Shown piece after piece: positions 47,707-56,242 of a stretch of DNA of 64,000 nucleotides (within the stretch, counting starts at the first letter, position 1; each line of letters opens with the position of its first letter). The DNA is from Amycolatopsis methanolica 239 (GTDB taxonomy: Bacteria; Actinomycetota; Actinomycetes; Mycobacteriales; Pseudonocardiaceae): contig NZ_CP009110.1 of NCBI RefSeq assembly GCF_000739085.1, positions 4,278,001-4,342,000 on the forward strand. Direction: 5' to 3'. The position numbers were made by a program, and so were the translations under genes. Under the pieces are notes generated by a model. The model searched no databases and had not been told where the DNA came from. It was given only the letters and a program-made list of their open reading frames with translations.

Positions 47707-49152
47707 TTACAGCAGGCTCAGCTGTTCGCCCCGCTCCGGGCGCTCCGGCTCGCGCTGCGCGGGCAGGCGGTACGACTCGTCGCGGCGGTTCAGGCCGTGC
47801 CTCCGCAGCAACGGCGCGACCCGCGCGGACAGCGCCCGGCGGTACGCGGGCATCGCGTAACTGCCGCGGCCGTAGATCTCGCGGTAGCGCTCGACCAGGT
47901 CCGGCCGGTGGGCGCCGAGCCAGCGGGCGAACCACTCCCGCGCGCCGGGCCGCAGGTGCAGCGCGAGGACGGTGGCGCGGGTGGCGCCGGCCGCGGCGAT
48001 CTCGGCGAACAGCGGGTCCAGCGCCTCCGCGCTGTCGGTGAGGCCGGGCAGCACCGGGGCGACCAGCACCTGGCAGGGCAGGCCGGCGTCGGTGATGCGG
48101 CGGACCAGGTCCAGCCGGGCGCGCGGGCTGGGGGTGCCGGGTTCGAGGCTGCGTTGCAGGTCGCGGTCGAGCAGTGCGATCGACACCGCCATGCCCACGT
48201 CCACCTCGCGCGACGCGGCGGTGAGCAGGGGCAGGTCCCGGGTGAGGACGGTGCCCTTGGTGAGGATCGAGAACGGTGTGCCGGACCCGGTGAGCGCGCG
48301 GATGATGCCGGGCATCAGCCGGTAGCGGCCTTCGGCCCGCTGGTAGGGGTCGGTGTTGGTGCCCATGGCGACGTGCTCGCGCTTCCAGCTCGGGCGGCGC
48401 AGCTGGGCGGCGAGGACCTCGGGGGCGTTCACCTTCACCACGACCTGGGTGTCGAAGTCGCGGCCTGCGTCGAAGTCGAGGTAGGTGTGCGTGTTGCGGG
48501 CGAAGCAGTTGTGGCTGACGACCCCGGCCGCGATGAAGTCGCCGGTGCCGGTGGTGATGTCGAACAGGGTCTCGTCGCGGCCGAGCGGTTCGATGGCGAC
48601 GACGTCCAGCGCCGCGTCCGGTTCGACGCGGTCGCCCGCGGGGCCCAGCAGGGTGTCCCCGGGCGAGAGGTGCGGCCGGTCGTCGCCGGTGACGTGCTGC
48701 CAGCCCTTCTCGGCAAGGAAGCGGTGGTCGCCGCTGGCGACGAGGGTCGTCCCGTTCCGCAGCGTCAGCCGGTGGGCCGGCTTCACGGTGGTCCAGTGCG
48801 CGAGCACCGTGGTGGGCACGAGGCGCCGGGCCGTGCCGCGGAGCGCCGTGCCCAGGATCCGGTCGCCGACGCGGAGATCGGCCATCGGCTTCGCGCTCCC
48901 GTCGGCCATCCGGATCGGGGTGTCCCCGGCGAGGCAGTAGGTGCAGGCGTGGCTGCAGCCGCGGTAGGGGTTGACGGTCCAGCCGAACGGGACCATGGAC
49001 TCGCCCGGCACCTTGTTGAGCACCGAGCGGGCGCGGACCTCGTGGAACGTGACGCCCTGGAACTCGGGCGGCGCGACCGTCCGAACCAGGCCGTCCAGGC
49101 CGAGCAGAGCCGGCTGCGGGTCACGCCCGGCGCGTTGGTTCTCCCACCTCAC
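47707..49152 (-). CDS. Rv2578c-family radical SAM protein with mini-intein
   Basis: The host protein is a radical SAM enzyme related to mycobacterial Rv2578c and SPL-like proteins. The 481-residue precursor contains C66xxxC70xx then an intein at residues 73-215. Excision joins CSHACTY to CFARNTHTYLD, restoring CxxxCxxC, so the third cluster cysteine is also the +1 splicing residue. Downstream SAM-domain segments include AMGTNTDPYQRAEGRYRLMP and PFSILTKGTVLTRD. Without splicing the [4Fe-4S] site cannot form normally. Substrate is unknown. It starts with GTG and lies upstream of aspS with a 105-bp gap. Confidence 0.92.
   Translation of the reverse strand: MRWENQRAGRDPQPALLGLDGLVRTVAPPEFQGVTFHEVRARSVLNKVPGESMVPFGWTVNPYRGCSHACTYCLAGDTPIRMADGSAKPMADLRVGDRILGTALRGTARRLVPTTVLAHWTTVKPAHRLTLRNGTTLVASGDHRFLAEKGWQHVTGDDRPHLSPGDTLLGPAGDRVEPDAALDVVAIEPLGRDETLFDITTGTGDFIAAGVVSHNCFARNTHTYLDFDAGRDFDTQVVVKVNAPEVLAAQLRRPSWKREHVAMGTNTDPYQRAEGRYRLMPGIIRALTGSGTPFSILTKGTVLTRDLPLLTAASREVDVGMAVSIALLDRDLQRSLEPGTPSPRARLDLVRRITDAGLPCQVLVAPVLPGLTDSAEALDPLFAEIAAAGATRATVLALHLRPGAREWFARWLGAHRPDLVERYREIYGRGSYAMPAYRRALSARVAPLLRRHGLNRRDESYRLPAQREPERPERGEQLSLL
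48508..48936 (-). other. Mini-intein (143 aa) in radical SAM gene
   Basis: In-frame insert starting with Cys (CLAGDTPIRMADG, block A) and ending HN before the +1 Cys (GVVSHN-C, block G). Block B is ASGDHRFLAEKG, with the conserved His, and block F is LFDITTGTGDFIAAGVV. Length and absence of LAGLIDADG motifs show that no homing endonuclease is present, so it is a splicing-only element. All main splicing residues are intact. Confidence 0.93.
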
Positions 49153-49183
49153 CCAGTCAGTCGAACACGCGTTCGAAGCGCTG

Positions 49184-49831
49184 TCAACACCACGAGGTCA
49201 GGAGGTCGGCCAGCTCACGCGGGCGGCTCAGCGCGTTCAGGTGCCCGCCGGGGACCTCGTCCAGTTCCAGGCCCAGCCGCGCGCGTACCACGCGGCGCTG
49301 GAACTCCAGCGGGAAGAACCGGTCGTCGCACCCCTGGACGAACCGGGTCGGCACGTCCGGCCACTTCTCCATCGGCCACGGCGTGGTGAACGGCGTGGCC
49401 GACTGCCGCGGCTCGCGGCGCTGGAGGGCTTCAGCCTTCACGTCGGGCGGGAGGTCGTGCAGGAAGTCCCGCTCGGTGTCCATCCCCTCCGGGTGGGCCT
49501 CGTGGTAGCCAGTGTTGGCCCACCACTCGCCACCGGTCTCGCCCGGCGCCGGGACCATCGCGTTGACCAGCACCAGGAGCGACACCGGCACGCGCGCGCA
49601 GACGAGCGGGCCGGTGAAGCCGCCCATCGACTGGGCGACCAGCACGACGCCCTCGCGATCGCCGATCACCCGGACGACCACGTCGGTGTACTCGGCCAGT
49701 CCGGCGGAGTCGTCCTCGGCCGGGAGGTCGACGGCGATCGCCTCGTGGCCACGCCGGGTCAGCTCCGGCACGAGCCGGTGCCAGTACCACGCCTCACCAC
49801 CCGCGCCGGGGACGAGCACGAAGGTCGCCAT
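49184..49831 (-). CDS. Alpha/beta hydrolase
   Basis: A 215-residue hydrolase of the esterase/hydroxynitrile lyase-like type. The oxyanion segment is FVLVPGAGGEAWYWHRL, the nucleophile Ser lies in VLVAQSMGGFTG, the acid in VQGCDDRFFPLEF and the His in VPGGHLNALSRP. Substrate unknown. It follows the PNPOx-like gene with a one-base gap, forming a two-gene unit divergent from the HxlR regulator. Confidence 0.9.
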   Translation of the reverse strand: MATFVLVPGAGGEAWYWHRLVPELTRRGHEAIAVDLPAEDDSAGLAEYTDVVVRVIGDREGVVLVAQSMGGFTGPLVCARVPVSLLVLVNAMVPAPGETGGEWWANTGYHEAHPEGMDTERDFLHDLPPDVKAEALQRREPRQSATPFTTPWPMEKWPDVPTRFVQGCDDRFFPLEFQRRVVRARLGLELDEVPGGHLNALSRPRELADLLTSWC

Positions 49832-49832
49832 G

Positions 49833-50330
49833 TCACCGCCCCCGCCGCGCGAAGTCCTCGGCGGTCCGGCCGCCGGGGAACCGTTCCTGGAAGTCGAAGG
49901 TGCCCGCCCACGACGGCCGGACCGCGATGCGCGCCATCCGCAGGCCGGGCCGGTCCACCTCAGCGACGGCAGCGGCGCCGTGCTCGGGACCGTAGTAGCG
50001 GCGTTGGGCGGCGGCGTATTCCGGGAGCACGCCGTCGACTTCGGTGACCACGGCGTTGCCGCGCACGAGCAACACCTCCGGCGGCGGGCCTGCCCGGTCG
50101 ATCGTGATCGCGACCGCGGGGTTCGCCCGCAGCGCGGCGAGCTTGGCGGTGCCGGCGAACGTCGCCATCACCAGCTCGTCGCCGGTCCAGTGGAACAGCA
50201 TCGGCAGCACGCGGGGCGTGCCGTCCGGCGCGACGTAGGCGAGGCGGGCGAGCTCGATCGAGGCGAGCATCCGCTGGGCGAGGCCGGTGTCGAGGAGCCT
50301 GAGGTCTCCCTGCGGGAGGGTCGTCGTCAT
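49833..50330 (-). CDS. Pyridoxamine 5'-phosphate oxidase-like flavin/F420-type protein
   Basis: A 165-residue split-barrel protein of the PNPOx-like superfamily (ARLAYVAPDGTPRVLPMLFH; KLAALRANPAVAITID). Such proteins bind FMN, F420 or heme; the cofactor cannot be assigned from sequence. It is transcribed with the alpha/beta hydrolase and divergently from the HxlR gene, with a palindrome in the 57-bp gap, so it is a probable HxlR target. Confidence 0.85.
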   Translation of the reverse strand: MTTTLPQGDLRLLDTGLAQRMLASIELARLAYVAPDGTPRVLPMLFHWTGDELVMATFAGTAKLAALRANPAVAITIDRAGPPPEVLLVRGNAVVTEVDGVLPEYAAAQRRYYGPEHGAAAVAEVDRPGLRMARIAVRPSWAGTFDFQERFPGGRTAEDFARRGR

Positions 50331-50331
50331 G

Positions 50332-50346
50332 CTCCTAATTTAGGAG
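50332..50346. promoter_or_regulatory. Palindrome, probable HxlR operator
   Basis: CTCCTAA-T-TTAGGAG is a perfect 7+1+7 palindrome directly upstream of the PNPOx-like ATG and 42 bp from the HxlR start. Its position in a short divergent region beside a regulator gene is what is expected for an autoregulatory operator. Confidence 0.6.
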
Positions 50347-50387
50347 TGACTGGTATCACTTCACAAGTGGCAGCTACTCTTTTTATC

Positions 50388-51008
50388 GTGCGGAGTTACG
50401 ACGACCCTTGCGGAGTGGCCAGGGCACTGGACGCCGTGGGCGAGCGGTGGGCGCTACTCGTGGTGCGCGAGCTGCTGCTGGGGCCGAAGCGGTTCCGCGA
50501 CCTGAGCCGGTCGTTGCCGGGGATGAGCCAGAACGTGCTGTCGCAGCGGCTGCGGGAGCTGGAGGCGGCCGGTGTGGTGCGGCGGCGACGGCTCGGGCCG
50601 CCCGCCAGCGCCAGCGTGTACGAGCTCACCGAGCACGGCGCCGAACTGGAGGCGGTCGTGCTGGCGCTGGCACGGTGGGGCAGCCGCCGCCCGGTGCCGC
50701 CGGCCGGGGAGCTGAGCGTGGACGCGCTGGTCCTGGCGCTGCGGACGACCTTCTCGGCGGAGCGGGCAGGCGCCCTGTCGGCCCGGGTGGCGCTGCGACT
50801 GGGCGACGACGCGTTCCTGGCCAGGGTCGATTCCGGCGAGTTCTCGATCGGGCGAGGCTCCAGCGAGGCCGACGCGACACTGGAGACGGACGCGAGCACG
50901 TTGCGATCGCTGGTGTTCCTCGGCGCCCGCCTCGACGACGCCGCGGTGACCGGCGACCGGGCGGTGGCCGAGCGGTTCCTCGGCTGCTTCCCACGCCCGA
51001 GCACCTGA
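50388..51008 (+). CDS. HxlR-family transcriptional regulator with C-terminal SCP2-like domain
   Basis: A 206-residue regulator. The winged helix domain has the HxlR signature: Cys8 and GVARALDAVGERWALLVVRE, KRFRDLSRSLPGMSQNVLSQ and RLRELEAAGVV. The second half (about 105-206) resembles the sterol-carrier-like domain found on some actinobacterial HxlR proteins, ending DRAVAERFLGCFPRPST. The start is GTG at 50388. Divergent to the PNPOx/hydrolase pair, which it probably represses. The last 150 bp of the gene are echoed twice downstream. Confidence 0.9.
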   Translation: MRSYDDPCGVARALDAVGERWALLVVRELLLGPKRFRDLSRSLPGMSQNVLSQRLRELEAAGVVRRRRLGPPASASVYELTEHGAELEAVVLALARWGSRRPVPPAGELSVDALVLALRTTFSAERAGALSARVALRLGDDAFLARVDSGEFSIGRGSSEADATLETDASTLRSLVFLGARLDDAAVTGDRAVAERFLGCFPRPST

Positions 51009-51036
51009 CGATTGCCGCGGCGCGGCCCAGAACGCG

Positions 51037-51345
51037 GGGCGATGCGACGCTGGAGACGTTGGGGGCGCTGGTGTTCCTCCGCGGCACCTGAACGACGCCG
51101 CGGCGACCGGGTGGCGGCCGAGCGGTTCCTCGGCTGCTTCCCGCGCCCGGGCGCGGGACGGTCACCGGCGCCGCTCGGCGCGCGGTCGAGGAGCCGCTGA
51201 AGACCGACGCGAGCAAGTTGCGGTCGCTGGTATTCCTCGGCGCCCGCCTGAACGATGCCACACTGACCGGCGACCGGGGCGTGGCCGAGCGGTTCCGCTA
51301 CCCGCGCCCCAGCACCTGACAACCGCCGGCGGCGCGGCTCAGCGC
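51037..51345 (+). pseudogene. Two degenerate tandem copies of the HxlR gene 3' end
   Basis: The end of the HxlR gene (about 50865-51020) recurs at about 51037-51165 and 51187-51345. Copy 2 has small indels and an early stop (reads DATLETLGALVFLRGT). Copy 3 still reads LKTDASKLRSLVFLGARLND and on to AERFRYPRPST and a stop at the equivalent place, without a start or ribosome site. The HxlR stop, copy 2 and copy 3 lie head to tail, so they arose by tandem duplication. The tail of copy 3 meets the stop of the convergent aldolase gene. Confidence 0.85.
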
Positions 51346-52409
51346 GCGCGGTCGAGCAGCTCGTGCAGCAGGGCGACCACCTCCGGCGGTGTGAAGTCCA
51401 TTGTGGTCTCCCCGACGCTGACCTCGAAGGAGCATCGCCGGGGGTCGGGGGCCGAGCGCACCCGCAGGAACAACTGCACGCCCTTCTCGCCGATCAGCTC
51501 GTCCGCCGCGCGCTCCACCGCGGCCTTCGGCGCCGGGAGGTGGACGTGGAACATCCCGGCCTGCGGCGGATCCGGGTGCGCATACGCCACGCCGTCCTGG
51601 TTGATCGCCGCCGCCAGGGACCGGGCGTGGGCGTGGAACTCCGGCATCCGCGGCAGCACCGAGTCCAGCCCGTCCAGCGCCGCGAGCGCCAGCGGCCACG
51701 CGTCGGGGATCGCGCCGCCAAGTCGGCGGCGCCAGACCGCCACCTCCGACACCAGCGCCTCGTCCCCGGCGAGCACCGCTCCCCGCACGCCTTGCAGTCC
51801 TTTGTAGAGCGACACGTACACGCTGTCGAACAGCCCGGCGATCTCGGCGAACTCCTTGCCGTAGAACGGTTGCGACTCCCACAGCCGCGCGCCGTCCAGG
51901 TGCGCCGCCGCGTCGCGTGAGCGCGCGAGACCCACCTGCGCGACCAGCTCGTCCCACAACGGCAGCAACCCGCCGAGGTCCCGCTGCGGCAGCTCCCACA
52001 CCACGGCCGCGAGCGGCTCCCCCACCGCCTCCAGGTCCGCGAGCGTCATCAGCTCGTTGCGGTCCCCCACCGGCCGGAACCGCAGCCCGTGCACCGCCGC
52101 GTAACCCCTGTCCTCCCAGTTGTCCAGGTGCGTGTACGGGTGCGCGGCGAACGTCCGCCGCCCGGACCGGTCCGCGTGCACCCGCAGCGCCGCCTGCTGC
52201 GCCATCGTCCCGCTCGGGAAGAACAACGCCGCCGGCTTGCCCAGCAGCGACGCGATCCGCGCCTCCAAGGCCGCCACCGGCTCCGCGGGCGAAAGGTCCT
52301 CCCCCGCCCGCACCAGCATCCGTTCGAGCACCGCCCGTGGCCGCCGCCGCACCGGACCGTGCGAGGCGAGCGTCCGCCGGATCTTCGAGTCGTCCACGGG
52401 CGCGATCAT
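51339..52409 (-). CDS. Threonine aldolase-like PLP enzyme (beta-eliminating lyase family)
   Basis: Fold type I PLP enzyme of about 356 residues. The PLP lysine is in VYVSLYKGLQGVRGAVL; the Asp binding the pyridine nitrogen is in AAHLDGARLWES; the phosphate-site region is FFPSGTMAQQAAL. Low-specificity L-threonine aldolases share these features, but other amino-acid lyases do too. ATG 52409 is preferred; an in-frame GTG at 52421 is possible. It is divergent from the aldehyde dehydrogenase gene. Confidence 0.87.
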   Translation of the reverse strand: MIAPVDDSKIRRTLASHGPVRRRPRAVLERMLVRAGEDLSPAEPVAALEARIASLLGKPAALFFPSGTMAQQAALRVHADRSGRRTFAAHPYTHLDNWEDRGYAAVHGLRFRPVGDRNELMTLADLEAVGEPLAAVVWELPQRDLGGLLPLWDELVAQVGLARSRDAAAHLDGARLWESQPFYGKEFAEIAGLFDSVYVSLYKGLQGVRGAVLAGDEALVSEVAVWRRRLGGAIPDAWPLALAALDGLDSVLPRMPEFHAHARSLAAAINQDGVAYAHPDPPQAGMFHVHLPAPKAAVERAADELIGEKGVQLFLRVRSAPDPRRCSFEVSVGETTMDFTPPEVVALLHELLDRAR

Positions 52410-52517
52410 CGCAGCCACCACCGACAGTTTTCCGGGCTTCCACTCAGTGAAAGACCCACTGGCGTGCCCGGAACAGCCCAGGAGGATGGCGGAAAACCTC
52501 GCGCATCAGGAGTGACA

Positions 52518-53978
52518 GTGAGCTTTCTCGACGACGAGAAGTGGACCGGACGCGTCTTCACCGGCAGTTGGGAGCGCGCGACGGGCGGCGACGCGGCCGT
52601 CATCGAGCCCGCGACCGGCGACGAACTGGGGCGCGTCGGCATCGCCTCGCCCCAGGACCTGGCGGCCTCCGCGGCCAAGGCGACCGAGGCGCAGCGCGCC
52701 TGGGCGGCGACCTCCTTCCAGGAACGCGCCGCGGTCCTGCGCCGCGCCGGCGACCTCTGGCAGCAGCACGCCGCCGAGCTGAAGGACTGGCTGATCCGCG
52801 AGTCCGGCAGCATTCCCGGCAAGGCCGACTTCGAACTGCACGTCGCCGCGCAGGAGTGCTACGAGGCCGCCGCGCTGCCCTCCCACCCGACGGGCGAGGT
52901 CCTGCCGAGCGAGGCGCCGCGGCTGAGCATGGCCCGCCGCATGCCTGCCGGTGTGGTGGGCGTGATCGCGCCGTTCAACGCGCCGCTGATCCTGTCGATC
53001 CGCTCGGTCGCGCCGGCGCTGGCGCTGGGCAACAGCGTCGTGCTCAAGCCGGACCCCCGCACCGCGGTCTGCGGTGGCGTGGCGCTGGCCCGGGTCTTCG
53101 AGGAGGCCGGGCTGCCCGCCGGGGTGCTGCACGTCCTGCCGGGCGGCCCGGACGTCGGCGCCGCGCTGGTCGAGGACAAGCACGTCCGCGTCATCTCGTT
53201 CACCGGTTCGACCGCCGCGGGCCGCGCGGTCGGCGAGTCCGCGGGCCGCCATCTCAAGCGCGCCCACCTGGAGCTGGGCGGCAACTCGGCGCTGATCGTG
53301 CTCGACGACGCCGACCTGGAGCAGGCGATGAGCGCCGCGGCGTGGGGCTCGTTCTTCCACCAGGGCCAGATCTGCATGACCACCGGGCGGCACCTGGTGC
53401 ACGCCTCGCTCTACGACGAGTACGTGGACCGCCTCGCGGAGAAGGCCGAGCACCTGCCGGTGGGCAACCCGTTCACCGACCAGGTCGCGCTCGGCCCGAT
53501 CATCGACGCCAAGCAGCGCGACAAGATCCACGGCCTGGTGACGTCCAGTGTGGACGCCGGGGCGAAGGTCGCCGCGGGCGGCACCTACGAAGACCTCTTC
53601 TACCGCGCCACCGTGCTCGCCGGCGCCGGCCCCTCGGTGCCCGCCTACGACCAGGAGGTGTTCGGCCCGGTCGCCCCGGTCGCGAAGTTCACCAGCCTGG
53701 ACGAGGCCGCGAAGCTCGCGTCGGAGAGCGAGTACGGGCTGTCGCTGGGCATCATCACCGCGGACGTGGCGAAGGGACTGGCGCTGGCCGACCGGATCCC
53801 GACCGGCATCGCGCACATCAACGACCAGACGGTCAACGACGAGGCCCTGGCCCCGTTCGGCGGCGTGTTCGACTCCGGCACCGGCTCCCGCTTCGGCGGA
53901 CCGGCGGCGAACATCGAGGCGTTCACCGAGACCCGCTGGATCACGATGCGCGGCGACGTCGCCGGCTACCCGTTCTGA
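52518..53978 (+). CDS. Aldehyde dehydrogenase (benzaldehyde dehydrogenase-like)
   Basis: NAD(P)-dependent aldehyde oxidation; 486 residues of the full ALDH fold. The catalytic Glu lies in LELGGNSALIVLDDAD and the Cys in HQGQICMTTGRHL; FTGSTAAGRAVGE is the cofactor segment and EVFGPVAPVAKF the C-terminal signature. Similarity is strongest to aromatic-aldehyde (vanillin/benzaldehyde) dehydrogenases, an inference only. GTG 52518 is chosen over GTG 52512 because AGGAG lies five bases before it. Ends at a strong hairpin. Confidence 0.93.
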   Translation: MSFLDDEKWTGRVFTGSWERATGGDAAVIEPATGDELGRVGIASPQDLAASAAKATEAQRAWAATSFQERAAVLRRAGDLWQQHAAELKDWLIRESGSIPGKADFELHVAAQECYEAAALPSHPTGEVLPSEAPRLSMARRMPAGVVGVIAPFNAPLILSIRSVAPALALGNSVVLKPDPRTAVCGGVALARVFEEAGLPAGVLHVLPGGPDVGAALVEDKHVRVISFTGSTAAGRAVGESAGRHLKRAHLELGGNSALIVLDDADLEQAMSAAAWGSFFHQGQICMTTGRHLVHASLYDEYVDRLAEKAEHLPVGNPFTDQVALGPIIDAKQRDKIHGLVTSSVDAGAKVAAGGTYEDLFYRATVLAGAGPSVPAYDQEVFGPVAPVAKFTSLDEAAKLASESEYGLSLGIITADVAKGLALADRIPTGIAHINDQTVNDEALAPFGGVFDSGTGSRFGGPAANIEAFTETRWITMRGDVAGYPF

Positions 53979-53984
53979 CGCGCG

Positions 53985-54009
53985 GCGGGGGCGCCGGCGG
54001 CGCCCCCGC
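53985..54009. terminator. Hairpin between ALDH and antiporter genes
   Basis: GCGGGGGCGCC (53985-53995) pairs perfectly with 53999-54009 over a 3-nt loop in the 31-bp gap between the convergent genes. No T tract, but the position suits a shared terminator. Confidence 0.75.
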
Positions 54010-55860
54010 TCATCCGACGATCCCGTCCACGAAGCACCAGCGCCAGTTCTCGCCGGGCTCGTAGCTGCGGATCACCGGGTGACGCGTGTCGTGGAAGTGC
54101 TGTGTGGCGTGCTTGCGCGGCGACGAGTCGCAGCAGCCGACGTGCCCGCACTCCAGGCACAGCCGCAGGTGCACCCACGACGAGCCCTCGCGGAGGCAGT
54201 CGACGCAGCCCTCGGCGTCGGTCTCCGGCACGCGTGCCTTCTCCAGGTGCTCGCAGGTGCCCGCCGTGGCCTCGGGGGTCTCCAGCTCACGTTCCATGCC
54301 CGGCTCCTCCTCGGGGCGCTCCAGCAGCGACTCCTCGATGTCCAGTCCGTCCATCACCCGCCGGAGCACCTCGTCGTCGGCGGTGCCCCGGTCCCGCGCG
54401 GTGAGCAGGACGTCCCGCTCGGCCGCGAGCATCTCGGCACGCAGCCGACGGTACGCGTCGCTGGGGGTCTCCTCCAGCGAGCTGAGCCTGCCGAGGTTCT
54501 CCCACGCCGAGTCCGACCGGTAGGACTGCTTGTCCCGCAACCGGTCGATGACCTCGGGCGGGTCGGCCGGGCGGCGGATCTCCTCCAGCCGGGCCAGGCC
54601 CGCGGACGTCATGTCGTGCAGCAGCGCGGCCTCCTGCAGCGCGTCCTCCGCCGGGTTGGGCGGCGGCAGGCGCAGGCGGCGCACCAGGCCGGGCAGGGTC
54701 ATCCCGTGCAGCAGCAGCGTTCCGGCCACGACGACGAACGCCGCCAGCACCAGGACCGCACGCTGCGGGGTGTCGTCCGGGAGCACGAACGCGGCGGCGA
54801 GCGTGACCACGCCGCGCATCCCGGCCCACGAGATCACCGCGAAGTACGACCACGGGGTGCGTTCGCCCGGCCCCATCCGTGCCACGAACCCGTACCCGAA
54901 CACCCACACGATCCGGGCGAGGATGGTCGCGGCCAGCACCCCGGCGCAGATCAGCGTCAGCTCCCACCACGCGAGCCGGGAGTCGCCGACCTCCTCGACG
55001 ATGCGCCGCACCTGCAGCCCGATGAGCAGGAAGACGACGTTCTCCAGCAGGAACTGGACGGTGTGCCAGTTCAGTCTGCTGGCCAGCCGGGACGGCCCGG
55101 ACAGCAGCTTCGGCGTCTGGTGCCCCATGATCAGCCCGGCTACCACGACCGCCACCACCCCGGAGCCGTGGATGGCCTCGGCGGGCAGGTAGGCCAGGAA
55201 CGGGATGACGAGCGACCACGCGGTGTCCATCACCGGGTCGGTCAGGCGGCGGCGCAGCAGGCTCGCCGCCCACCCGATCAGCGCGCCGACCGCGACGCCC
55301 CCGCCCGCGGCGAGCAGGAAGTCGCCGCCGACCTCCCAGATGCTGACCGCCCCGGCGATCGCGGCGATGGCCGTGCGCAGCGACACGAGTGCGGCCGCGT
55401 CGTTGAGCAGGCTTTCGCCCTCCAGGATCCGCACGATGCGACGCGGCATGCCGACCCGGCGGGCGACCGCGGTGGCGGCGACCGCGTCCGGCGGCGCGAC
55501 GACCGCGCCGAGCGCGAACCCGGCCGCCAGCGGAATGCCGGGCACGATGAGCCACACGACCAGGCCGACGACGAGCGTGGTGAACACGACCAGGCCGACG
55601 GACAGGGCCGCGATCGGCACGCGGTTGGCTCGGAAGTCGAACAGCGGTGTGCGGATCGCGGTGGCGTACAGCAGCGGCGGCAGCAGGCCGATCAGGACGA
55701 CCTCGGGGTCGAGGTGGTAGTCCGGCACGCCGGGGAAGAACGACGCCGCGACGCCGATCAGCACCAGGCACAGCGGCGGCGACCAGTTGAGGCGCTGCGC
55801 GATGCCGGTGACGACGAGGACGACGGCCACCAGCACGGCCAGCTCGACGGCGACGATCAT
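54010..55860 (-). CDS. Na+/H+ antiporter (CPA1) with C-terminal UBP-type zinc finger
   Basis: A 616-residue cation/proton antiporter with about 12 membrane helices. Transport motifs are APPDAVAATAVARRVGM and LEGESLLNDAAALVSLRTA. After a cytosolic helical part, residues from about 535 form a UBP-type zinc finger: CEHLEKARV, GCVDCLREGSSWVHLRLCLE and CGHVGCCDSSPRKHATQHFH, with the expected Cys/His ligands. In eukaryotes this domain binds ubiquitin; its bacterial role is unknown and may be sensory. ATG 55860 overlaps the stop of the upstream regulator gene by 4 nt, so both are coupled. Confidence 0.92.
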   Translation of the reverse strand: MIVAVELAVLVAVVLVVTGIAQRLNWSPPLCLVLIGVAASFFPGVPDYHLDPEVVLIGLLPPLLYATAIRTPLFDFRANRVPIAALSVGLVVFTTLVVGLVVWLIVPGIPLAAGFALGAVVAPPDAVAATAVARRVGMPRRIVRILEGESLLNDAAALVSLRTAIAAIAGAVSIWEVGGDFLLAAGGGVAVGALIGWAASLLRRRLTDPVMDTAWSLVIPFLAYLPAEAIHGSGVVAVVVAGLIMGHQTPKLLSGPSRLASRLNWHTVQFLLENVVFLLIGLQVRRIVEEVGDSRLAWWELTLICAGVLAATILARIVWVFGYGFVARMGPGERTPWSYFAVISWAGMRGVVTLAAAFVLPDDTPQRAVLVLAAFVVVAGTLLLHGMTLPGLVRRLRLPPPNPAEDALQEAALLHDMTSAGLARLEEIRRPADPPEVIDRLRDKQSYRSDSAWENLGRLSSLEETPSDAYRRLRAEMLAAERDVLLTARDRGTADDEVLRRVMDGLDIEESLLERPEEEPGMERELETPEATAGTCEHLEKARVPETDAEGCVDCLREGSSWVHLRLCLECGHVGCCDSSPRKHATQHFHDTRHPVIRSYEPGENWRWCFVDGIVG

Positions 55861-56132
55861 CGGGACCGCGCCGCCGTCGCCTCGGCCGCCAGCGGGGCGG
55901 CGACCTCGTAGAGGCGGGGGGTGGCGCGCCAGAAGTGGCTGCGGCCGACGATCCGGCGGCGGGCGTACCCGCGGCTTTCCAGGGTGTAGACGATCGAGGC
56001 GCACGTGGCGAGCGGGATGGCCGTCGCCCGCGCGAGCGCGGTGAGGGTGAGGCCCTCACCGGCCTCGACGAGGGTCTCCAGCACGGTCAGCGCGCGGTCG
56101 ACCGAGGGGGATGCCGGTCTGTCCGACGCCAT
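55857..56132 (-). CDS. Short IclR-type helix-turn-helix regulator
   Basis: A 91-residue protein consisting almost only of the winged helix of IclR regulators (SVDRALTVLETLVEAGEGLT; TAIPLATCASIVYTLESRGY). The usual 170-residue effector domain is missing, so it is a natural short form or a remnant. Its stop overlaps the antiporter start (ATGA), suggesting it controls or senses for that transporter. Confidence 0.8.
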   Translation of the reverse strand: MASDRPASPSVDRALTVLETLVEAGEGLTLTALARATAIPLATCASIVYTLESRGYARRRIVGRSHFWRATPRLYEVAAPLAAEATAARSR

Positions 56133-56242
56133 GCGCGGTGCCTCTCGGGGTGATCTTCTCGGGTCTCGATGATAGTCACCCCGGTCAGGGAGCGTGAAGG
56201 CCACCGTCAGCACGCTGAACGTTCCGGCGGTGGCCACCCGCC

